A stretch of 7,092 nt of DNA. Origin: Acidobacteriota bacterium (GTDB lineage: Bacteria; Acidobacteriota; UBA890). This document shows positions 1 to 6,048 of this stretch, in pieces (position 1 is the stretch's first letter; every line of letters begins with the position of its first letter). Below the pieces are notes generated by a model. That model did no database searches. It worked only from the letters and a program-made list of their open reading frames with translations, and had not been told where the DNA came from. The stretch is taken from positions 29,388-36,479 of the forward strand of contig PBML01000031.1 in NCBI GenBank assembly GCA_002722645.1, in the 5' to 3' direction. The translations under genes and the position numbers were made by a program.

Positions 1-804
1 AATTTCAACGATAGGATCCTAGAAATCAACGGTCGCGCCCACATCTCCAAGGAAATCTACCGCGTCTACCCCTGGTTGCTGTCGGCAGATTTTCCGGAGA
101 TCAACATAGACCTAATCGCTGGAATGGTAGGCGAGACATGGGAAACCTGGCGTGACACGGTGCAAAAAGCAATCGATTTCGATCCCGAAACTGTCACCGT
201 TTACCAAATGGAGTTGCCGTTTAACACACGTTTTTCCAAGCAGTATTTCGAAGGAATGATGGACATCCCGCTTGCCGATTGGGAGACCAAGCGCGAGTGG
301 CATGCTTATGCCTTCGAGGAGCTACGTAAGGCAGGTTACGAAATTTCCAGCGCTTACACGATGGTAAAAAAGCAACAAACCAAGTTTGTCTATCGAAGCG
401 CGCTGTGGGAAGGCTCCGACATGATGTCGATTGGAGTATCGTCATTCGGCCACATCAGTGGTGTACACGTACAGAATTCACCAGACTGGGATGAGTATTT
501 CCACATGGTCGGCGAGGGGAAGCTACCGGTGACCCGCGCCTTCGCAACAACCACGCAGCAACGACTTACCCGCGAGTTGATCTTGCAGCTCAAGCTCGGC
601 CGTATTCGTCGGAGTTATTTCAGTGACAAGTTCGGCGCCGATATTTTAGAACAGTTTGCCGACCCTCTGAATACCCTAAAAAACGACGGGTTGCTGGAGA
701 TTTACGATGATCTGGTTAAGCTGACTCCAGAAGGGCTCCTCCGGGTCGATTCATTACTGCCCTCCTTCTACGATCCTGAGTTCCAACAAGCCAGGTACAC
801 GTGA
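1..804 (+). CDS. HemN/HemW-like radical SAM protein (5'-partial, C-terminal 267 residues)
   Basis: The frame is open from base 1 to the TGA at 802-804, so the start and the CxxxCxxC iron-sulfur motif lie upstream of the window. What remains matches the later part of the coproporphyrinogen III oxidase-like radical SAM family. NFNDRILEINGRAH (residues 1-14 of the fragment) and INIDLIAGMVGET (34-46) correspond to the family's SFND..L..LGR.H and INIDLIYGLPGQT segments. VTVYQMELPFNT (65-76) is the following strand. GYEISSAYT (112-120) and SIGVSSFGHISG (143-154) match the GYEISNFA and GIGPSAHS segments. Residues 186-267 form the HemN C-terminal winged-helix region (RELILQLKLGRI, FGADIL, LTPEGLLRVDSLLPSF). 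Family members make protoporphyrinogen (HemN), handle heme (HemW, ChuW/HutW), or act as methyltransferases and cyclopropanases in natural-product pathways. The YQMELPFNT variant and the receptor/flavoenzyme neighbours argue against housekeeping HemN, so I infer a specialised role. Exact reaction unknown. Confidence 0.88.
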   Translation, partial: NFNDRILEINGRAHISKEIYRVYPWLLSADFPEINIDLIAGMVGETWETWRDTVQKAIDFDPETVTVYQMELPFNTRFSKQYFEGMMDIPLADWETKREWHAYAFEELRKAGYEISSAYTMVKKQQTKFVYRSALWEGSDMMSIGVSSFGHISGVHVQNSPDWDEYFHMVGEGKLPVTRAFATTTQQRLTRELILQLKLGRIRRSYFSDKFGADILEQFADPLNTLKNDGLLEIYDDLVKLTPEGLLRVDSLLPSFYDPEFQQARYT

Positions 805-806
805 TC

Positions 807-2996
807 ATGAAAAAGCTCGCCTTCATTTTCCTTTTAGCCACGTTTTTGTTGGCAGCAGCTTTACCGCTGGAGGCACAAGAAACTTCACTGGGGACCACCC
901 CATCGATGAGTTCCCAGGATGAACCTCCTAGCCAGTCGGAGCAAGAGAAGGAACAGCGAGGCCAAGCACGTGAATTCATATTCGTAGAAGGTAGCTTGCC
1001 GTATGTTCCTACTTCCAACACGATCGCTACGAAGTTGCCGCTGTCGCTGCAGCTAACTCCACTCCATGTCGGCATTGTCACCGAGGCCCTCTTCCAGGAG
1101 CATTACGACGCCACTGTGTCAGGGGCTCTGATGAACATAAGCAACATCAACATTCAGCCTGGCAATGGGGTCAACGACTTCTTCATTATCCGCGGCTTCG
1201 ACTCGCTGAGTAGCATACTAATCATGACGGATGGTGCACCCGAGCCGGAGACAACATTTTACGACCTCTACAATGTCGAAACCGTTGAGGTGCTTAAGGG
1301 TCCAAGCGGATTTCTGTACGGCAGCAATCCTCTCGCCGGAACAGTCAATATGGTGCGTAAGCAACCAACATCCAACACAGCTGGAAGCGCACGCGCGACG
1401 TTGGGTAATTTCAACTGGGTCGAAGCGGCAGGTGACTTCAACTACGCCAACACTGACAGAGACTTCTTCTTCCGCGTCAACTCTCTGTTTCGTGACCGGA
1501 AAGGCTATCGTGAACACATCGATGGACGTACGTTCGCGATCAACCCAGCGGCTACTTTTACAATTAGCGACAAGGCTTCGCTAACCCTGAACTCTGAGTT
1601 CGTCTCCGCCAACTACACCCCCGACAGCGGGCTACCGCTAGCCCACGGCGAGGTGGTACCGGTCGACCGTACGACCAACTACCAGTCGGCACTTGATTCG
1701 TCGGATCAAAACATCTACCGGCTGCAGGCCGACTATCAGAATAAGATCTCCGAAAACATCACCCTCCGTAACAAATTCTACTACCGAGGGCTCGATTGGC
1801 TCTCAAACGGCACACTGTTCAACGGCATCATCCCGGTATTTAACCAGTTCTATATGCCGACCGGTGAGTTTCTTCTTAGCCGGTCGTTGATACTTCTAGA
1901 CGACAAGCAGAACTGGATCGGTAACCAACTCGAGGCTGTAATAAACGGCAGCACGGGTTCCGTGAGTCACAATTTGCTTTTGGGTTTCGAGCTGGCACGG
2001 CAAGCGGACATCTTCACACTCGATGTTGGTGTCCTCCCAGATGTTCCTCTGCTTGATCCCGGTGCGCCAACACCCGGGCCTCCGTTTATTCTGCCGATGT
2101 TCTCGCAGGCAGGCGATTCGCGGGCGATCGTTGCAGCTCCATATGCCATCGACCAAATCACTTTCAACGATCGCTTCCAAGTGCTCGCTGGTGTCCGGGT
2201 CGACACTATCGACTTTAGTGATAAAACCAAGAGCGTCTCGCGGCGCGATACCAAACTGAGCCCGATGCTTGGTGTCGTATTTGCGGCCGACGACAACAGC
2301 TCAATCTATGCGAACTACACCCGCTCGTTCGCACCGCCAGCGCCACGCGTACAGACTGGCAACGTACTACCCGAGGAGGGAAAGCAGATCGAGGCTGGCT
2401 ATAAGTACGAGTTCTTCGACCAACACGCCCGGGCCACCTTCGCCGTCTATCAGCTAGAGCGCCAAAACATTGGCATTCCTGACGCCAACGGAATCACCCA
2501 ACAAGTTGGGTCTCAGCGCTCACGTGGTTTCGAGACTGAACTGTTCGTGGAAACACCGCAAGGACTCCGCTTTGTGGGCTCCTACGCGCGCAATAGTGCC
2601 GAACTTACTGAGTTTGCGGAGCAAATCATCATTGGCGTCGATCCATATTTTTTCACGCCGATCTACGGTACCGTCGACCGCTCTGGCAATCGGCCCGCGT
2701 TCGCTCCAGAAAATATTTTCAACTCTTGGATAAGCCAATCCGTCAGCCGAACTTTCGTCGTTGGTGCCGGGGCCCGCTACGTCAGCGGCCAGTTCATCGC
2801 AGAAGATAACGAGTTCGTCATTGACGGCGTGCTGACATTCGATGCAATGGCGAGCTATGCGCACAACGATCTTGTGTTCCAGCTCAACATCAAGAATTTC
2901 ACCAACCGAGAGTACGACCAACGCGGCTTCGGCGACGTATCGGTGATGCCAGCCGACCCCATCACGGTTTACTTTGGCGCCACCTACCAACGATAG
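807..2996 (+). CDS. TonB-dependent outer-membrane receptor, siderophore-receptor type
   Basis: An outer-membrane gated channel that imports a ligand using TonB energy. From ATG 807 the protein has 729 residues, usual for siderophore receptors. It begins MKKLAFIFLLATFLLAAALP, a typical Sec signal peptide with likely cleavage after LEA (about residue 23). A low-complexity Glu/Gln/Ser linker follows, then EFIFVEG (about 56-62) as a plausible TonB box. The plug spans about 60-187, with FFIIRGFDS (125-133), YDLYNVETVEVLKGPSGFLYG (152-172) and GTVNMVRKQP. The rest is the 22-strand barrel, with siderophore-receptor landmarks: LPEEGKQIEAGYKYEF, QVGSQRSRGFETELF and NIKNFTNREYD. The heme-receptor FRAP/NPNL box is absent. 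The last residues are GATYQR, so the usual terminal aromatic residue is missing. An in-frame GTG at 801 overlaps the preceding stop (GTGA). I prefer ATG 807 because it gives a clean MKK signal peptide, though the Shine-Dalgarno is weak for both. Its position two bases after the radical SAM gene suggests translational coupling. The ligand is unknown; a siderophore or other metal chelate is most likely. Confidence 0.95.
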   Translation: MKKLAFIFLLATFLLAAALPLEAQETSLGTTPSMSSQDEPPSQSEQEKEQRGQAREFIFVEGSLPYVPTSNTIATKLPLSLQLTPLHVGIVTEALFQEHYDATVSGALMNISNINIQPGNGVNDFFIIRGFDSLSSILIMTDGAPEPETTFYDLYNVETVEVLKGPSGFLYGSNPLAGTVNMVRKQPTSNTAGSARATLGNFNWVEAAGDFNYANTDRDFFFRVNSLFRDRKGYREHIDGRTFAINPAATFTISDKASLTLNSEFVSANYTPDSGLPLAHGEVVPVDRTTNYQSALDSSDQNIYRLQADYQNKISENITLRNKFYYRGLDWLSNGTLFNGIIPVFNQFYMPTGEFLLSRSLILLDDKQNWIGNQLEAVINGSTGSVSHNLLLGFELARQADIFTLDVGVLPDVPLLDPGAPTPGPPFILPMFSQAGDSRAIVAAPYAIDQITFNDRFQVLAGVRVDTIDFSDKTKSVSRRDTKLSPMLGVVFAADDNSSIYANYTRSFAPPAPRVQTGNVLPEEGKQIEAGYKYEFFDQHARATFAVYQLERQNIGIPDANGITQQVGSQRSRGFETELFVETPQGLRFVGSYARNSAELTEFAEQIIIGVDPYFFTPIYGTVDRSGNRPAFAPENIFNSWISQSVSRTFVVGAGARYVSGQFIAEDNEFVIDGVLTFDAMASYAHNDLVFQLNIKNFTNREYDQRGFGDVSVMPADPITVYFGATYQR

Positions 2997-3007
2997 TCGG
3001 GACTGAC

Positions 3008-3012
3008 GGGAG
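3008..3012 (+). promoter_or_regulatory. Shine-Dalgarno site for the halogenase-like gene
   Basis: GGGAG lies 7 bases upstream of ATG 3020 in the 23-base gap after the receptor stop. It is the clearest ribosome-binding site in the window and fixes the start of the flavoenzyme. The gap leaves no room for a separate promoter, which supports co-transcription with the receptor gene. Confidence 0.6.
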
Positions 3013-3019
3013 CAACGCA

Positions 3020-4285
3020 ATGTACCCGGACACCGACTATGACGTGATCGTTGTCGGTGGTGGCCCCGCAGGATCAACGGCAGGGGCGTTGCTTGCAGAC
3101 ACCGGGCGTAAGGTTCTGGTCATCGACCGCGAAAAGTTCCCACGCTTCCGCGTCGGCGAGTCGCTAATGCCAGCAACATACTGGACCCTTGAGCGCCTTG
3201 GCGTTCTCGACAAAATGAAGTGCAGCAACTTTCCCAACAAGCACAGCGTCCAGTTCTTCGCCAAAAACGGTGACCCCGCGGCACCGTACTACTTCTCTCG
3301 TGTCGATCAACATGAGAGCTCGCAAACATGGCAGGTAAACCGCCTCGACTTCGACCACATGCTGCTGAAAAACGCGGCGGCCAAGAACGCAGACGTTTTC
3401 GAAGAAGTCCGCGTTCACGACGTGCTCTTTGACGGAGACCGTGCCTTCGGGATTCGTGCTGAATTCAAAAACGGCGTAAAGAAGGCTATAACCGCCAAAG
3501 TCATCGTCGACGCCACTGGCCAGAGCGCTATCATCGCCAAAAAGTTGAAACTCCGCCGCACCGACCCCAACCTCAAGCACTGTGCGTTCTTTACACGTTA
3601 CAGAGGAGCACAACGCGATACTGGCATTGACGCGGGTGCCACGTTGATCATGCGGACCGAAACTGAAAAGTCATGGTTCTGGTACATCCCGCAGCCCAAC
3701 GACGTGGTCAGTGTCGGTGTAGTTGGTCCAATCAACTATCTCGTTAAAGGCCGGTCCAACGACCCGGGAGCAGTCTTTGAGGAAGAACTCGCTCTTTGCA
3801 AGCCGCTACAGAAAAGAGTCACTGGCTCGGAGAGCCTCCATCAGGTTCGCGTATTAAAGGACTTCACCTACGCCGCCAAGCAGATTGCTGGCGACGGTTG
3901 GGTTCTGGCCGGTGACGCGTTTGGTTTCATCGATCCCATCTATTCAACCGGCGTCTTCCTCGCCCTCAAGGGCGGCGAACTGGCGGCCGACTCGATTATC
4001 GAGGGATTCGAGATCAATGATTTCTCCGCAGCCCAACTCGGCAAGCATGGCCCAGAGTTTATGGAAGGCATCGACGCTTTACGCAAGCTCGTGTATGCCT
4101 TCTATGCTCCGAGTTTCAGTATTGCCCAATTCCTCAAACAGTTTCCGGAACATCAGGAAAACCTTGTCCATCTGCTGATCGGCAACATCTACAGGCACCC
4201 GGTTGACGGGCTGCTCAAAGCGATGGATGAATACCACAAGCTGCCAATGTACAACCCGATCGGGATCGACACACCTACCAGGTGA
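3020..4285 (+). CDS. FAD-dependent oxidoreductase of the flavin-dependent halogenase family
   Basis: A 421-residue cytoplasmic flavoprotein. The N-terminal Rossmann fold has VIVVGGGPAGSTAG (9-22) for FAD binding and FPRFRVGESLMP (40-51), the family's FPRFhiGESL box. Three halogenase signatures are readable. WFWYIP (219-224) is the WxWxIP motif. FIDPIYSTG (303-311) is the FxxPxxSxG tunnel motif. K74 in FPNKHSVQFF (71-80) sits where the catalytic lysine that carries hypohalous acid lies in pyrrole and phenol halogenases. GWVLAGDAFGFIDP (293-306) is the second FAD-binding GD box. Known halogenases of this class use FADH2, O2 and halide to chlorinate or brominate aromatic or carrier-bound substrates. 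Close relatives are annotated only as NAD(P)/FAD-dependent oxidoreductases or geranylgeranyl-reductase-like, and at 421 residues this one is shorter than typical tryptophan halogenases (about 500), so halogenation is an inference. It lies 23 bases behind the receptor, probably in the same operon. No reductase partner to supply FADH2 is visible. Confidence 0.88.
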   Translation: MYPDTDYDVIVVGGGPAGSTAGALLADTGRKVLVIDREKFPRFRVGESLMPATYWTLERLGVLDKMKCSNFPNKHSVQFFAKNGDPAAPYYFSRVDQHESSQTWQVNRLDFDHMLLKNAAAKNADVFEEVRVHDVLFDGDRAFGIRAEFKNGVKKAITAKVIVDATGQSAIIAKKLKLRRTDPNLKHCAFFTRYRGAQRDTGIDAGATLIMRTETEKSWFWYIPQPNDVVSVGVVGPINYLVKGRSNDPGAVFEEELALCKPLQKRVTGSESLHQVRVLKDFTYAAKQIAGDGWVLAGDAFGFIDPIYSTGVFLALKGGELAADSIIEGFEINDFSAAQLGKHGPEFMEGIDALRKLVYAFYAPSFSIAQFLKQFPEHQENLVHLLIGNIYRHPVDGLLKAMDEYHKLPMYNPIGIDTPTR

Positions 4286-4292
4286 TCACCTG
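4279..4292. repeat. 14-bp perfect palindrome at the 3' end of the flavoenzyme gene
   Basis: CAGGTGATCACCTG is its own reverse complement and spans the TGA stop (4283-4285) of the flavoenzyme gene and the first bases of the 45-base gap. It could be a dimeric regulator's operator upstream of the DUF3311 gene, or a short hairpin (five-pair stem, GATC loop). No T-run follows, so it is not a standard intrinsic terminator. Chance is possible. Confidence 0.45.
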
Positions 4293-4330
4293 CTCGCACA
4301 TAACTCAATTCAACAAGGTTTCCTAAGTCT

Positions 4331-4591
4331 ATGAAGGCCGTGGCTTACGGGTTGCTGACATTGCTTTACGTCCTCCACACCGATGTCTGGTATTGGGACG
4401 TTTCCCGTATGGTGCTTGGTTTCCCAATCGGCTTCACCTACCACGTCCTGGGAACCATCGTCATAACTGGAACCTTCTGGCTGGTCGTGAGGTACACCTG
4501 GCCCATCGAACTCGAAGCCGCAGAAGAACACGGCGTAGGCACTGCCTCAAACCACCTGGATTGCGACCTGACGTCTGTGGAATCACCATGA
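4331..4591 (+). CDS. DUF3311 small membrane protein, probable symporter accessory subunit
   Basis: An 86-residue protein with two predicted membrane helices, about residues 4-17 (VAYGLLTLLYVLHT) and 34-55 (GFTYHVLGTIVITGTFWLVV). The conserved-looking WYWD (20-23), GFPIGFTYH (30-38) and RYTWP (54-58) fit the DUF3311 family of short inner-membrane proteins that commonly precede sodium:solute symporters. The C-terminal tail (about 59-86) is hydrophilic and acidic, presumably outside the bilayer. The start ATG follows a 45-base gap; the only Shine-Dalgarno-like run is AAGG at 4315-4318, rather far away. Its TGA at 4589-4591 overlaps the symporter ATG at 4588 (ATGA), which indicates coupled translation and probably fixed stoichiometry. 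Its molecular role is not established; assistance of the transporter is inferred from genomic pairing. Confidence 0.82.
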   Translation: MKAVAYGLLTLLYVLHTDVWYWDVSRMVLGFPIGFTYHVLGTIVITGTFWLVVRYTWPIELEAAEEHGVGTASNHLDCDLTSVESP

Positions 4592-6048
4592 CTCTCGCAG
4601 TCATCGCCTCGTACATGGCATTGGTTCTAATGGTCGGAGTCCTATCCCATCGGCTCTTTCGTGGTACCGGAGAGGACTACTTTCTCGCTACTCGCTCAAT
4701 CGGACCATTCGTTTTGCTGATGTCATTGTTCGGAACCCAAATGACCGCCTTCGCGCTGCTTGGCGCGTCGGGGCAGTCGTATCGCACAGGCATCGGGGTT
4801 TTCGGCCTGATGGCCTCGAGCTCGGCTATCGTCGTTCCAACGGTGTTTTTCTTCGTCGGAACGCGCGCCTGGGCCATCGGCAAGCGTTGCGGTTATACAA
4901 CCCAGGTAGAGTACATCCGGGACCGCTGGGAATCCGACCTTTTGGGTCTGTTGTTGTTCATCGCGTTGGTGGCGCTGCTGATTCCGTATCTGCTGATCGG
5001 TGTGATGGGCGCTGGAATCACGCTCGCCGACATTTCAGGCGGGCAGGTACCAACCTGGGTCGGGGGCCTGGTGATCTCGCTGGTGGTAATGACCTATGTA
5101 ACTTACGGTGGCTTACGAGGTACGGCCTGGGCAAACACTTTCCAAACACTAGTTTTCATGACTCTTGGTGCGGTGACGTTCATCTACGTCGCCAACGCCA
5201 TGGGCGGTCTAGGGCCAGCGTTCGAGCGTATAGCTGAAGCACGCCCTGACCTGCTAGTACGTGAAGGAAACTACAGTCCGGTGACCTACCTCTCCTTCTT
5301 GTTCATTCCCCTGTCGGCCGGCATGTTTCCGCACTTGTTTATGCATTGGCTAACCGCCAGTAAACTGCACAACTTCCGTATCACCGTGGTTGCCTACCCC
5401 CTGTGCATTGCGGTCGTCTGGATCCCCAGTGTCTTGCTCGGCGTTCTCGGCAACATCGATTTCCCAGAACTCACGGTTCTCGAGTCGAACGCGGTCATGG
5501 TGCGACTAATCGAAACGCATGCGCCGGAATTCCTCGCAGGCCTTCTTGGTGCCGGTGTTTTCGCGGCGGTAATGTCTTCGCTCGATTCGCAGACACTGTC
5601 GCTTGGAACGATGTTTACCAAAGACATCGTGCTTCACTACGGCTACGATCAGAAGATGACCGATCACCAGCAGGTGCTCGTCGCCCGCATCTTTGTCGCC
5701 AGCATACTCGTTGTGACCTATTTGCTGTCGCTAATTACCCGTACGAGCATCTTCGCAATGGGTACATGGTCGTTCACCGGGTTCGCTGGGCTTTTTCCGA
5801 TCATCGTTGCAGCGCTGTTCTGGAAACGCAGCACAAAACTCGGTGCGTTCGCGTCGCTACTCACTGTCACGGCGTTGTGGACCTACTACTTCATCCAAGG
5901 TTGGGGTCAACCCGACTATTCGGTCGGCGGTACCGGCGTCATGCCGGTCGCGGTAATCGTGACTGCCTCGGCGCTAGCAATGCTGGCCGGCTCGCTGCTG
6001 TCGAGCCCCCCGTGCGACGCCACAATGAGAAAGTTTTTCTCAGCATGA
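4588..6048 (+). CDS. Sodium:solute symporter (SSS/SSF family)
   Basis: A 486-residue polytopic inner-membrane transporter of the family that includes PutP, PanF and vSGLT, coupling Na+ entry to uptake of a small solute. About 12-13 hydrophobic segments can be read. Landmarks include YFLATRSIGPFVLLMSLFGT (31-50, the family's first core helix with its ATR.IGP.VL...S.FGT pattern), SGQSYRTGIGVFG (61-73), GYTTQVEYIRDRW (102-114), TYGGLRGTAWAN (172-183) and FAAVMSSLDSQTLSLGTMFTKDI (325-347). The last holds the S330/S331 pair corresponding to Na2-site serines/threonines in PutP and vSGLT. I chose ATG 4588 because family similarity begins there and it overlaps the DUF3311 stop; the in-frame open stretch from 4393 encodes an Arg/His-rich shadow of DUF3311. 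The stop at 6046-6048 overlaps the next gene's ATG. The substrate cannot be deduced; a carboxylate, vitamin or sugar are all possible. Confidence 0.93.
   Translation: MTLAVIASYMALVLMVGVLSHRLFRGTGEDYFLATRSIGPFVLLMSLFGTQMTAFALLGASGQSYRTGIGVFGLMASSSAIVVPTVFFFVGTRAWAIGKRCGYTTQVEYIRDRWESDLLGLLLFIALVALLIPYLLIGVMGAGITLADISGGQVPTWVGGLVISLVVMTYVTYGGLRGTAWANTFQTLVFMTLGAVTFIYVANAMGGLGPAFERIAEARPDLLVREGNYSPVTYLSFLFIPLSAGMFPHLFMHWLTASKLHNFRITVVAYPLCIAVVWIPSVLLGVLGNIDFPELTVLESNAVMVRLIETHAPEFLAGLLGAGVFAAVMSSLDSQTLSLGTMFTKDIVLHYGYDQKMTDHQQVLVARIFVASILVVTYLLSLITRTSIFAMGTWSFTGFAGLFPIIVAALFWKRSTKLGAFASLLTVTALWTYYFIQGWGQPDYSVGGTGVMPVAVIVTASALAMLAGSLLSSPPCDATMRKFFSA
6026..6042 (+). other. Perfect stem-loop just upstream of the glycosyltransferase start
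   Basis: TGAGAAA (6026-6032) and TTTCTCA (6036-6042) are a perfect seven-pair inverted repeat with a three-base GTT loop, ending two bases before ATG 6045. It lies within the last symporter codons (RKFFS). In mRNA it would fold over the only purine-rich (GAGAAAG) region that could serve as the ribosome-binding site, so initiation may depend on ribosomes arriving from the symporter gene. The stem is A/U-rich and only moderately stable. Confidence 0.4.

Noticed and set aside
801..806. GTG 801 as the receptor start
   Set aside because: It adds only MI before a normal MKK signal peptide. ATG 807 is the better start, although GTG 801 would overlap the previous stop and cannot be fully excluded.
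716..1081. 121-residue reverse-strand open frame across the radical SAM/receptor junction
   Set aside because: It is antisense to two well-supported genes, has a low-complexity Ser/Trp/Cys-rich product and no known domain.
2520..3077. 185-residue reverse-strand open frame
   Set aside because: It lies antisense to the end of the receptor gene and the start of the flavoenzyme gene. The protein has no recognisable domain and no ribosome-binding site was found.
3164..3613. 149-residue reverse-strand open frame inside the flavoenzyme gene
   Set aside because: It is a complementary-strand shadow of a clearly conserved coding region and has no recognisable motif.
4286..4330. Possible promoter or terminator in the 45-base gap before DUF3311
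   Set aside because: I see no convincing -35/-10 pair and no hairpin with a T-run; only the palindrome at its left edge is notable.
4393..4587. In-frame extension of the symporter by 65 residues upstream of ATG 4588
   Set aside because: It runs through the DUF3311 gene in another frame and encodes an Arg/His-rich sequence with no symporter similarity. The conserved protein starts at MTLAVIASYM.
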